DNA of 64,000 bases from the NCBI RefSeq assembly GCF_009601685.2, contig NZ_CP045701.2:3782001-3846000 (forward strand), in the 5' to 3' direction. The translations under genes and the position numbers were made by a program. This DNA comes from Pseudomonas brassicacearum (GTDB taxonomy: Bacteria > Pseudomonadota > Gammaproteobacteria > Pseudomonadales > Pseudomonadaceae). Shown here one piece after another: positions 24,712-33,589 of this stretch; within the stretch, counting starts at the first letter, position 1, and each line of letters opens with the position of its first letter. Below the pieces are notes generated by a model. That model saw only the letters and a program-made list of their open reading frames with translations, was not told the DNA's origin and searched no databases.

Positions 24712-27700
24712 ATGACCTCCCCCTCTCCGGCTGACAGCCATTGCGCATTTTCGCAAAACGTCAGCCAGCGATTTGCCGGACGCCCGACGTTCGAGCAAGT
24801 CGCACAGAAAGCACTGCAACAGGCGATTCAGAAAAGATTCCCCACCTCGAACATCGACCTGTCCAAAACCAAACTGGCAACCCCGGATGTGGCCGCTCGC
24901 CGCTGGCGCTTCCAGCCTTTCATGCGCCTTGTGCTCGATTACCTGAGCCTTGGCACGCCTTTGGATTTCACGCCACAAGGAAACTTCGACTGTTATCTGT
25001 CCGATGCCCCGCCGCACCGCCTTAAATCAGGCGATTACAGCCTGGACATGAAGGTCATCGAAAAACTCGTGCTTGAACTGCCCGTGACGATACCGATCGA
25101 ACTGGAAGATGCCCTGACCCGCTATTGGAACGCTGACATCGATGACGCCCCCCAAGTCGATGACCGCACCTCCACCAACCGCTGGCAATGGCTCAGCGAC
25201 ACCTTGCGCAACATGCTGCATATCCAAGGGCTGCAACAGCCTGGATTGAGTGAGCCGGTGCGCGAGGCCCTGGATCAGATCGTACGTTGGCCCGACCGCG
25301 AACAGCGTTTCAAAAACAATGTCCCTCCCGTCTACGCCTACAGCTTGGAAAGCATCGTCACCTACGGCGCCTCCACTGCGCAGTTGCCAAGCAGCGAGAT
25401 CCTGCTGCTGCATTACACCCCCAATGACCTGGTCATCGTGCTGTGCAGCCCTGACAACGCCGTGCGAACCTTCGATTCACTGGATGCTTTCAATGACTTT
25501 TGGGCTGAACGGATTGCCAACGCCTACCTCGTCGACAGCGTCACCTGCCAACGCTATGAAATAGGCGGCAACGCCTTCGATACCCAGGCGCAACTGATAC
25601 TGGAGCAGCAACTGGCGGACCTGAGGGCTGTGCAACTGCCCTCGCGGATCGGCCCACAGAAGCTCGGGATGCTCTATAGCGAGCTGAGCGATCCAGCTCG
25701 CTCTATGGGCGGGGCCACCTGCCTCGCGCCGCAGACAGCGGCAAAACTGCGGCCGATACTGCCCGACTGGCTCAAAACAGCGGCCAGCGTCGACCAGGCG
25801 AGGTTCCAGCGATATAGCCTGGCGATGGCCAGCGTCAAGAAACGCAGCCAAGGGCGTCCCCCTGTCAGCGACATCAGGGCTTTCGCGGCTGACGCGTTGC
25901 TCAGCCAGATGAATGAAACCAACGACAATGACAAAGCCAAGGCTGACGCCAACCGCTTCCAACCGGATGACGTGGAGCTGATCTTCACAGTCTCCGCAGG
26001 GTATCCGGGGACTGTCGGCATCAGCGAAAAAAGGACAATGAGTCTGACGCAACTGGCCATCGACAACCTCATCGCGCGCCCCAGTGGAAACCTGGCGCTC
26101 AGCCATCGCCGGGGTTTGACACTGCCCGCATGGTTGACGCCGGACTTCATCACCCGCCGGGGTGGGCTGATCGAACAGCTCGACATTGGCACCACCTACC
26201 CTCGCTACCTGCAACAGGAGCTGTTGGGGGACTCGCCTCAAGCGCTCGACTACCAACGGATCTTTGCAGAACAGGTCCCGGCGCAGCTACCGCTCGAGGC
26301 GTTACAGCAAGTGCTCGGCAACGAAAACGGCATGACCCGTCAAGGGCTGCGCCTGATTGAAGCCCTGTTGCAACCGGACGCGGGCGACCAGCAGGTTGAT
26401 GGTCGCCCCGTGGTGATCCGACACTTGGCCTTCCTGCGCAAGCCCCTGGCCCGGCCCGACATCGTGAGCAACATGTTCATTATCGAGGCGCAGGACACCA
26501 GCACGGGGCCGCACGTGTTGTATCGTCCCCTGTATACGCCCGTACTGATGGAGTTCCCGACGCGCCAGGCGCTGTTACAGTCTGTCATCAGCGACATCGA
26601 ACTGCAGAACAGCGTCCTGACCTGGATGTCCGACGACGCCCGCCCGGTGTACACCAATGGCGGCTTCCAGCAGCCGCACATCGTGCACTTTCTCCAGGGC
26701 GACGAGTTTGGCGTTCCTGAAGTGCCCGCCCCCGCGACGCTCGCCACCCATGCCGACAGCGATGAACTGCTGCAATACCTGCGCAACGGCAAGCTGATGC
26801 AATACCTGTATGGCTGCAACGCCCAAGCCCTGATCACCCAGGCCGACCGCGCTTCGATTTCCAACCGTGAAAGCCGCTGGGCGGTGCTGCTCAAGGGCGC
26901 GAGCCTGCTGTTCAATACGTTGCTGTTCCCACTGCTACGCGGTCCGACCATGACCGTCGCCTGGCTATGGAGCCTGATGGCCGCCGCCAGCCACGACATT
27001 CCAGACCTGAGCAGTGACGATCCCGTGACGCGGGAACTGGCCGCTGTCGATTTGCTAGTCAACCTCGCCATGTTGGTGACCCAGTTTCCTTCCATTCAGG
27101 CACCTGTTCGCCCTTCCGTGCCCATGTCGATCAAGGAACAAGCGATGCACGCCCCGGCGCCGCGCCTCGTTGCACAGCAATGGCCCGCACCCGACCTGCC
27201 AACCATCCGCCAGGGATCCATTGCCTTGCCTGGCGAACATCCCAATGCCTTCCTGGATTTCAGTTTCAGCAATCCCCGTAACCGGCTGACGCAGGAACAA
27301 CGCACCCGTCTCCTGCGCATGCAGGTACCACGCCCCGCGTCATTGCCTGTGCCGATCCCGTACGGGCCTTTAAAAGGTTTGTACTTGATCGCCGAAAAGT
27401 GGCATGCGTTGCTCCAAGACGGTCTGTATCGAATCGACCTGGATCCGGAAGGTCAGATCACGATTATCGACCCGCTTGATCCGACACAAAGGGGCCCCGC
27501 CCTGCGAGCGGATCCCGAGGGTAACTGGTCCCTGGACCTGCGCTTGCGCCTGCTCGGCGGCGCACCGCCCAAACGCCTGGCCGACCAGCGTCGCCAGAAT
27601 GCCCGCAGAGCCGCCGAGCTGAGCCAGGAACTGGAGAACTTCCTCACCCAGCAGGTCGACCAACAACGAGCTATCGACGTTGCCCAACAGGTGATGACCC

Positions 27701-29391
27701 TGTTCCAGGATGGAAGCCGCTATTCCGAAGAACAACGCGCGCCGAAGCGAAAAATTTATGACGGGCTGCTCAATGAACAGACGGCCATTTATCTAAAGCT
27801 CTTGGACAGCGCAGCGGAGCGCGCGCGGCTGAAAATTGAGTTCCCGTCTGTAATGCTGCGCGGGCTGATGGAAAATGTGATCAACAATGCCCGCAAATCT
27901 GTCGTGGTCATCGAGATGGAACTGGACGCCCTCATTGCCGCCAATCCGGGGTTTGCGCTAAGGCCTATGGATGAACTGGTGGCTGGCGGTATCGAGGGGT
28001 ATTTGAGGTACCTGGATGCCCTCTGTGAACTCAATGATCGCTCCATTCATTGGCTGGAACTCAAGGACGCCTATCTGGAAAAGCTGCTGAATCTGGATTC
28101 CGACGGCGCGCAAGCGTTCGAACGCCTGACCAGCGACCGCCCGCAGAACGAAAAAAACGCAATAGGCGTCAAGGCCTTTCAACTGTCCTTGCTTCCGTTG
28201 CTGGCGATCAAAAGTCTCGGATCCGGCCTGTCCGAGAGCCTGCATCTCGTTGTCAAGCCACTGTCCGAGCAGATGCGCTCCCATGCGAACTTGCAATTGT
28301 ACGAACTGCCCCCGTCGGACCAGCTTGAGGTGTTGACCAGTCTGACCGAGCAATATGGTGAAGCACTGGATGCCCTGCAGGGCATGAAAGCCCTCTATGC
28401 CGACGACATCCAAGAAGCCAACTTCGACAGGCTGATCAAACTGGTTGGCAGCCTGTATCAGGATACGTCCGGCAAATTGGCAACAGAAGTCAAACCGGAA
28501 CCGACACCACGCAAACGTGCGCCCAAGCGTTCGAAGGCGCCCAGTGGCCAGCCTCAGAAAAAAGTGATCAAGACTCGAAAGAATGGCGTACTGATCGGCG
28601 ATCTGAAACCGGCTGGCACCTCACTGCCGATTGAAGTCGTCGAGCTGCGTTCCCAAGTCGACGATGAAGTGATTGCCACCTATTCGCAGCATGGCGAAGT
28701 GTGGGATCCCGTCGACATACGCCGGCCGGCGCCCGCGCCCAAAACCCGGTCGGTCAATGCCATCAAGCGTGACGCACGCCAGTTGCTCGACCAACTGGAC
28801 GTCCGTCTGAGCCGTGCAGAAGGCTACAAGAGCCGCTGTCGCCACCCCCAGGAAATCGAAGAGATCATGAACAATGAGGCGAGCCGTTTTCGCACGATCT
28901 CGGCAGAACTCGACAGGGCCTACGCAGCCAAGCAAACCGAACGGACCCAGGCGGATCACGCCTTGAGTCAAAGCCTTTCAGAGGCTATTTCCGCGCTGAC
29001 CGCCAAGGGCACGGCCTTGCGCATTGAACTGAGCATGCGACTGCCGCCTACCGACGGCAACCTTAGCTACCTGTTCGAGAAAAATCTCATCCAGGTCGCG
29101 CGGCTCGGCGGGCGCAAGGCCCTGAGAGGGACCCGCAAGGATTTTCTCCAGGAATATGCCATCAATGACCGTGACGGAGCGGCCCTGTGGTATGCACATT
29201 TTCACTACGAAAAAGTCGATACGCCGAAGGCTGGCTACAGCGTCGCGCATCTGAAAACCAAGGAGCAGCGTCGAGAAGACTATTATTCCCTGCTCGCCAA
29301 GGCGAATAGCCCTTACGCGGTGGTGAATGTGCATCGAGGGAAAATCGGCAAACCCCTGGCGCAAAGCAAGTTCTTGCCGTTGGCGACCTGA
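24712..29391 (+). CDS. Large dermonecrotic-toxin-like (DUF6543) protein
   Basis: A 1559-residue protein resembling the very large Pseudomonas proteins annotated with a dermonecrotic-toxin N-terminal (DUF6543) domain. Early blocks such as DLSKTKLATPDV and IPIELEDALTRYWN fit that family. A hydrophobic stretch near 722-765 (LLKGASLLFNTLLFPLLRG) could be a translocation segment. A predicted coiled coil lies near 955-1000, and a Lys/Arg/Pro-rich linker at about 1264-1294 precedes a C-terminal region of about 260 residues whose activity I cannot name. No classical signal peptide is seen. The ATG at 24712 follows AGGAAAAGGA; an ATG 45 bases upstream has no ribosome site. Composition seems somewhat poorer in G+C than its neighbours. 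No immunity or secretion gene is adjacent. Confidence 0.75.
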   Translation: MTSPSPADSHCAFSQNVSQRFAGRPTFEQVAQKALQQAIQKRFPTSNIDLSKTKLATPDVAARRWRFQPFMRLVLDYLSLGTPLDFTPQGNFDCYLSDAPPHRLKSGDYSLDMKVIEKLVLELPVTIPIELEDALTRYWNADIDDAPQVDDRTSTNRWQWLSDTLRNMLHIQGLQQPGLSEPVREALDQIVRWPDREQRFKNNVPPVYAYSLESIVTYGASTAQLPSSEILLLHYTPNDLVIVLCSPDNAVRTFDSLDAFNDFWAERIANAYLVDSVTCQRYEIGGNAFDTQAQLILEQQLADLRAVQLPSRIGPQKLGMLYSELSDPARSMGGATCLAPQTAAKLRPILPDWLKTAASVDQARFQRYSLAMASVKKRSQGRPPVSDIRAFAADALLSQMNETNDNDKAKADANRFQPDDVELIFTVSAGYPGTVGISEKRTMSLTQLAIDNLIARPSGNLALSHRRGLTLPAWLTPDFITRRGGLIEQLDIGTTYPRYLQQELLGDSPQALDYQRIFAEQVPAQLPLEALQQVLGNENGMTRQGLRLIEALLQPDAGDQQVDGRPVVIRHLAFLRKPLARPDIVSNMFIIEAQDTSTGPHVLYRPLYTPVLMEFPTRQALLQSVISDIELQNSVLTWMSDDARPVYTNGGFQQPHIVHFLQGDEFGVPEVPAPATLATHADSDELLQYLRNGKLMQYLYGCNAQALITQADRASISNRESRWAVLLKGASLLFNTLLFPLLRGPTMTVAWLWSLMAAASHDIPDLSSDDPVTRELAAVDLLVNLAMLVTQFPSIQAPVRPSVPMSIKEQAMHAPAPRLVAQQWPAPDLPTIRQGSIALPGEHPNAFLDFSFSNPRNRLTQEQRTRLLRMQVPRPASLPVPIPYGPLKGLYLIAEKWHALLQDGLYRIDLDPEGQITIIDPLDPTQRGPALRADPEGNWSLDLRLRLLGGAPPKRLADQRRQNARRAAELSQELENFLTQQVDQQRAIDVAQQVMTLFQDGSRYSEEQRAPKRKIYDGLLNEQTAIYLKLLDSAAERARLKIEFPSVMLRGLMENVINNARKSVVVIEMELDALIAANPGFALRPMDELVAGGIEGYLRYLDALCELNDRSIHWLELKDAYLEKLLNLDSDGAQAFERLTSDRPQNEKNAIGVKAFQLSLLPLLAIKSLGSGLSESLHLVVKPLSEQMRSHANLQLYELPPSDQLEVLTSLTEQYGEALDALQGMKALYADDIQEANFDRLIKLVGSLYQDTSGKLATEVKPEPTPRKRAPKRSKAPSGQPQKKVIKTRKNGVLIGDLKPAGTSLPIEVVELRSQVDDEVIATYSQHGEVWDPVDIRRPAPAPKTRSVNAIKRDARQLLDQLDVRLSRAEGYKSRCRHPQEIEEIMNNEASRFRTISAELDRAYAAKQTERTQADHALSQSLSEAISALTAKGTALRIELSMRLPPTDGNLSYLFEKNLIQVARLGGRKALRGTRKDFLQEYAINDRDGAALWYAHFHYEKVDTPKAGYSVAHLKTKEQRREDYYSLLAKANSPYAVVNVHRGKIGKPLAQSKFLPLAT

Positions 29392-29465
29392 TTACAACAC
29401 AAGCGTAAGGATAGTGATGCCGCTCACCCAGCTCCCACTGGCTGCAGGAGCCGCGAGGGAGCTGT

Positions 29466-29591
29466 GTAGGAGCTGTCGAGTGCAACGAGGCTGCGATCTT
29501 TCCCCTACCAACTGAGTCTTGAGCGAAAGATCAAGATCAAAAGATCGCAGGCTTCGCCAGCTCCTACAGGGGCCAGGGGGAGCAAGCTCCC
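29466..29591. repeat. Family A repeat, copy 5
   Basis: The left end is GTAGGAGCTGTCGAG, then GCTGCGATCTTT, a centre GAGTCTTGAGC, a short GATCAA tandem, AAAGATCGCAGGC, and the right end CAGCTCCTAC. A GGGAGC-aa-GCTCCC tail lies at 29578-29591. It fills the gap between the convergent toxin-like and RND genes and may serve both as terminator. Confidence 0.8.
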
Positions 29592-29617
29592 TCACCAAAG
29601 ATTTACTTCAGCCCCAA

Positions 29618-31993
29618 TCAATGAGCAAACAACGAATTGCCCTTCTGCCCCGCCAGTTTTTCCGGTTTGATCAGGAACCGCGCCAGCGCCGGCAGCAGCC
29701 AGAGCGCGCCGAACATGTTCCATAGCAGCATGAACGTCAGCATCAACCCCATGTCCGCCTGGAACTTGATGGCCGAAAAGATCCAGGTGCACACGCCAAT
29801 GGCCAGGCACAGACCGGTGAACAATACCGCTTTACCGGTGGACTTCAGCGTCTGGTAATAGGCCTCCTGCAATGGCAGCCCGGCCCGCAGGAAACTTTCC
29901 AGGCGGCTGTAGATGTAGATGCCGTAGTCCACCCCAATCCCCACGCCCAGTGCTACCACCGGCAGGGTCGCGACCTTCACGCCAATGCCCATGAACGCCA
30001 TCAGGGCGTTGCCCAGCACCGAAGTGAGCACCAGCGGCAGCACGATGCACAGCGTCGCTGCCCAGGAACGGAAGGTGATCATGCACATGGTCGCCACGCA
30101 GATGTACACCAAAATCAGGATGGTCAGTTCCGACTCCTTGATCACTTCGTTGGTGGCTGCCTCGATACCGGCGTTACCGGCGGCGAGGATGAACTCCAGG
30201 CCATCGCGGTTGTTTTCCTTGGCGAAGTCCTGCACCGCCTTCACCGCACGGTCCAACGTCTCGGCCTTGTGGTCGTTGAGGAACACCAGCACCGGTGCCA
30301 GGGAGCAATTGTTGTTGTACAGGCCATCGGCCCGGGCAATGGAGTTGTTCAGCACGTCAGGGTTGCGCGACAGGGTCTCCCATTTCAGGCTGCCCTCGTT
30401 CATGCCCTTGATCATTTGCTTGGACACGGTCACCAGGGAAATCGCCGACTGCACGCCCTCGGTGTTCTGCATCTTCCACATCAATTCGTCGATAGGAGCC
30501 ATGGCCTCATAGCGCGAGCAACCTTCGGTCTTGGTCTTGACCATCACCACCAATACATCGGAGCTGGTGGAGTAATTGCTGATGATGAAGTTGTTGTCCT
30601 GGTTGTAGCGCGAGTCCGGACGCAGCTCCGGCGCGCCCTGGTCCAAGTCACCGATCTTCAGGTTCTGGCTGTACCAGAGGCCACCGCCAAAGGCGATTAC
30701 CGCCAGGGCAATGGACACCGGCGCGACCTTGGCACTGGCGAAGTTCGACAGCAGGCGCCAGAACGGATGTTCGCGGGTCGCGTCTTTCTTGCTGCGCTCG
30801 ACCGCACGCTTGCTGATGCCGGCGTAGGAGATCGCCACCGGCAGCAGGATCAGGTTGGTAAACACGATCACCGCCACGCCGATGGAGGCACCGATGGCCA
30901 GTTCGCGGATCACGCCGATGTCGATGATCAGCAAGGTGATGAAGCCCACGGCGTCCGCCAGGATCGCGATCATCCCCGGCAGGAACAACTGCCGGAAGGT
31001 ACGCCGCGCCGCCGTCAGGGCGTTGTCCGCATCGCTGGACTGCAAGGCGATGCCGTTGATTTTCTGCACGCCGTGGGAAATGCCGATGGCGAAGATCAGG
31101 AACGGCACCAGCATCGAGTACGGATCCAGGCCAAAACCGGCCGCATGCATCAGCCCCAGTTGCCAGACCACCGCCACCAGGGTGGTGGTCAACACCGCAA
31201 TGGTGCTGCGCATGCAGTGGGTGAACCAGTACAGCAGGATCAGGGTGATGACGAAAGCCACGCCGAAGAACAGCACCACCATGACCAGGCCGTCGATCAG
31301 GTCGCCGACCTTCTTGGCGAAACCGACGATGTGGATCTGCACGTTGGGGTTCTGGGCTTCGAACTTGTTGCGAATCTTGTCTTCAAGTTCGTGGGAGAAC
31401 TTCTGGTAATCCAGGGCGAGCAATTTGCCCTGGTCCTGTGGGTCGGGATAGGACTCCAGCAGCGGGATGTCGATGATGCTCGACTTGAAATCGTTGGCCA
31501 CCAGGCGCCCGACCTGGCCGGACTTGAGCACGTTGTTGCGCAGCAGATCGAGGCTGTCGGCCGAGCCGTTGTAGCTCTGGGGGATCACCTCGCCACCGGC
31601 GAAGCCCTCCTCCGTCACTTCGGTCCAGCGCACGCTCGGGCTCCACAACGACTTGAGCCCGGAACGGTCGACACCGGAGATGTAGAACACCTCGTCGTGG
31701 ATCTGGCGCAGGGTCTCCATGTATTCCTTGGAGAAAATGTCGCCGTTGGTGGCCTCCACGGAAATGCGCACCGTGTTGCCCAGGTTCGCCAGGTCGTTGC
31801 GGTGCTCGAGCATCTTCTGGATGAAGGGGTGCTCGAGGGGGATCATTTTTTCGAAACTGGTGGACGGCCGGATCAGCGTGGCCTGCCAGAACAGGAAAAC
31901 GCTGACCAGCAGGCAAATGACGATCACTGCCGGGCGGTTGTTGAAAATCAGGCGCTCGAGAAACGTCGCCTTGTCTTGGTGATGACTGCTCAT
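29618..31993 (-). CDS. RND-superfamily (MMPL-like) membrane transporter
   Basis: A 791-residue inner-membrane protein with the RND layout: one N-terminal helix, a large periplasmic loop, a block of about five helices (from near residue 230), a second periplasmic loop, and a final helical block. Motifs such as FAIGISHGVQKI and VALGVGIGVDYGIYIYSR contain the small and charged residues typical of proton-driven family members of the SSD/MMPL type. It is not a drug-efflux HAE1 protein, being shorter and without adjacent MFP or outer-membrane genes. It follows the Ycf48-like gene by 43 bases. In other pseudomonads this pair accompanies DUF1302/DUF1329 genes thought to handle lipids; none is visible here. 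Confidence 0.87.
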   Translation of the reverse strand: MSSHHQDKATFLERLIFNNRPAVIVICLLVSVFLFWQATLIRPSTSFEKMIPLEHPFIQKMLEHRNDLANLGNTVRISVEATNGDIFSKEYMETLRQIHDEVFYISGVDRSGLKSLWSPSVRWTEVTEEGFAGGEVIPQSYNGSADSLDLLRNNVLKSGQVGRLVANDFKSSIIDIPLLESYPDPQDQGKLLALDYQKFSHELEDKIRNKFEAQNPNVQIHIVGFAKKVGDLIDGLVMVVLFFGVAFVITLILLYWFTHCMRSTIAVLTTTLVAVVWQLGLMHAAGFGLDPYSMLVPFLIFAIGISHGVQKINGIALQSSDADNALTAARRTFRQLFLPGMIAILADAVGFITLLIIDIGVIRELAIGASIGVAVIVFTNLILLPVAISYAGISKRAVERSKKDATREHPFWRLLSNFASAKVAPVSIALAVIAFGGGLWYSQNLKIGDLDQGAPELRPDSRYNQDNNFIISNYSTSSDVLVVMVKTKTEGCSRYEAMAPIDELMWKMQNTEGVQSAISLVTVSKQMIKGMNEGSLKWETLSRNPDVLNNSIARADGLYNNNCSLAPVLVFLNDHKAETLDRAVKAVQDFAKENNRDGLEFILAAGNAGIEAATNEVIKESELTILILVYICVATMCMITFRSWAATLCIVLPLVLTSVLGNALMAFMGIGVKVATLPVVALGVGIGVDYGIYIYSRLESFLRAGLPLQEAYYQTLKSTGKAVLFTGLCLAIGVCTWIFSAIKFQADMGLMLTFMLLWNMFGALWLLPALARFLIKPEKLAGQKGNSLFAH

Positions 31994-32036
31994 GGGTTCC
32001 GCCTTCTTGTTTTTGTGCCCGTTTTGCAGGCCTGAC

Positions 32037-33089
32037 TCATTTGCTCAGTTCGGCGCCGGTGGACGTGGTGGCACGAACGCCGCCTTGCCCCGCCAGGATC
32101 AGGTTGCCGTTGCCTGCCGCCGTGACGGCGGCCACGGAGATTCGATCCGGGCGGTTGAACACGCTGAAGGTCTCGCCGTCGTCGGTACTGCGCACGACGC
32201 TGCCGCCGTTGCCGACAATCACGATGGAACCGTCCGCCAGCAGCGTGGCGCCTGACAGGCCGAACTCCAGGGCACCGCGCGCAGCCTGGAGCTCGACCTG
32301 ATCCCAAGTGCCGCCGAAGTCAGTGGAACGATAAAGGTTGCCGCGCAAGCCATAGGCCAGCAGCGTCGAAGGTTGGGCGGTGCCGATAACACCGAACAGC
32401 GAGCCTTCGTATGGGCCTTCGACTTTTTCCCAGGTCTGGCCCCAATCGGCGGAGCGGAACATGCTGCCGGCCTCGCCGACGATGAATAGCCCGGCATCTT
32501 TCACGGCGGCGATCGCATTGAGGTGGAACTGGTCTTCGTTATCCAGGCGGTCGCTGGCGTCTTCCCAGTGCTTGCCGCCGTCAGCAGTTTCCAACAGCGC
32601 GCCATAGGCGCCCACGGCGAAACCGTTGCTGGCATCCTTGAACCAGACATCCAACAATGGCGCTTCACGAGCGAGGTCTTCGAATTGCTTGGTCCAGGTG
32701 CTGCCGCCGTCATCGCTGGCGAGGATCTGCGCGTCGTGCCCCACGGCCCAGCCGTGTTTGTCATCGACGAAAAATACCGCCGTGAGCAGTTGGCGAGTCG
32801 GCACCTTGGCCTGGGTCCAGGACGTGCCCTGGTCATCGGAATAGACAATGTGCCCGCGATCACCGACCGCCACCAGGCGCTGGCCGGCATGGACCACATC
32901 GAGCATCAGGGTTTTGCTGGCCTTGGCCGATTCGATGGAATAGATGACATCGGAGGTCGACGCCGCAACAGCCATCACCGGTGCCGACAATACGGCAGAG
33001 CCCAGCAGCGACAGCGCCGAAGCCAGCAATGCGACTCTGCGCAGTATCGGCGGCCGGCTGCGGCCCACAGCCATGACAGGCTCATTCAT
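32037..33089 (-). CDS. Ycf48-like beta-propeller protein, exported
   Basis: A 350-residue protein with a basic start and a signal peptide (LLASALSLLGSAVLSAPVMAVAAS). Repeated BNR/Ycf48-type blades follow, such as YSDDQGTSWTQAKVP, ASDDGGSTWTKQFEDL and RSADWGQTWEKVEGP. Ycf48/Hcf136 proteins are assembly factors in phototrophs; in non-phototrophs this fold is usually paired with an RND transporter and probably acts as a periplasmic partner. The start at 33089 is chosen for its strong GGGGGAAAGG site; an ATG 36 bases upstream has none. It leads a two-gene unit with the RND gene. Confidence 0.85.
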   Translation of the reverse strand: MNEPVMAVGRSRPPILRRVALLASALSLLGSAVLSAPVMAVAASTSDVIYSIESAKASKTLMLDVVHAGQRLVAVGDRGHIVYSDDQGTSWTQAKVPTRQLLTAVFFVDDKHGWAVGHDAQILASDDGGSTWTKQFEDLAREAPLLDVWFKDASNGFAVGAYGALLETADGGKHWEDASDRLDNEDQFHLNAIAAVKDAGLFIVGEAGSMFRSADWGQTWEKVEGPYEGSLFGVIGTAQPSTLLAYGLRGNLYRSTDFGGTWDQVELQAARGALEFGLSGATLLADGSIVIVGNGGSVVRSTDDGETFSVFNRPDRISVAAVTAAGNGNLILAGQGGVRATTSTGAELSK

Positions 33090-33356
33090 AGACCTTTCCC
33101 CCATTATTATTGTTAGGTCATTCAACCCTTCAGGGCGCCGTAAGCAGGCTCTGCAAGGTTGCCGGTCCTGGAGGATAGTCCTGAAACCTGCAATCTAGAG
33201 CCACTTCGGAAGCTGACCTATCCTATCGGGCTTTCGAAAGGTCTGACAATCGACGCCGCGTTATCTTTTGTTAACCACGAGGATATAGGCCAAGGGCGAA
33301 TAAGAAGACATTCGTGAGGATGATGAATGTTGCGAGGGGGCAAGCTCCCACTGGCC
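33090..33356. other. Intergenic region upstream of the Ycf48-like gene
   Basis: This stretch should carry the promoter for the Ycf48-like and RND genes, but I see no convincing promoter. No coding sequence is supported. A degenerate GGGGGCAAGCTCCC hairpin, related to the tails that follow family A repeats, lies near 33336-33349. Confidence 0.5.
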
Positions 33357-33575
33357 ATGCAGGAGCCATGCAGGAGCCGCGTAAAAGCCGCGTAAGAGCC
33401 GCGTAAGAGCCGTGTAGGAGCCGTGTAGGAGCTGTGTAGGAGCTGTCGAGTGCAACGAGGCTGCGATCTTTCCCCTAACACTTGAGTCTCAAGCGAAAGA
33501 TCAAGATCAAGATCAAGATCAAGATCAAAAGATCGCAGGCTTCGCCAGCTCCTACAGAGGCCAGCGGGAGCAAGC
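33357..33575. repeat. Family A repeat, copy 6, with 8 x 11-base and 5 x 6-base tandems
   Basis: Eight tandem 11-base units run from 33357 to 33444, grading from ATGCAGGAGCC through GCGTAAGAGCC to GTGTAGGAGCT. The GCTGCGATCTTT core follows, then five tandem GATCAA units (33499-33528), the inverse core, and CAGCTCCTAC. A truncated GGGAGCAAG tail ends it. This is the most expanded copy in the window, lying between the Ycf48-like promoter and the pepN stop. Confidence 0.88.
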
Positions 33576-33589
33576 CAGGCAGAGCCTGT

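Noticed and set aside
30269..32035. 588-residue plus-strand open frame opposite the RND gene
   Set aside because: Its translation is H-, Q- and D-rich without motifs, while the minus strand encodes a clear twelve-helix transporter.
33357..33444. Eight short direct repeats considered as a CRISPR array
   Set aside because: The 11-base units are contiguous with no spacers, no cas genes are present, and the units derive from the end of the adjacent REP-like element.
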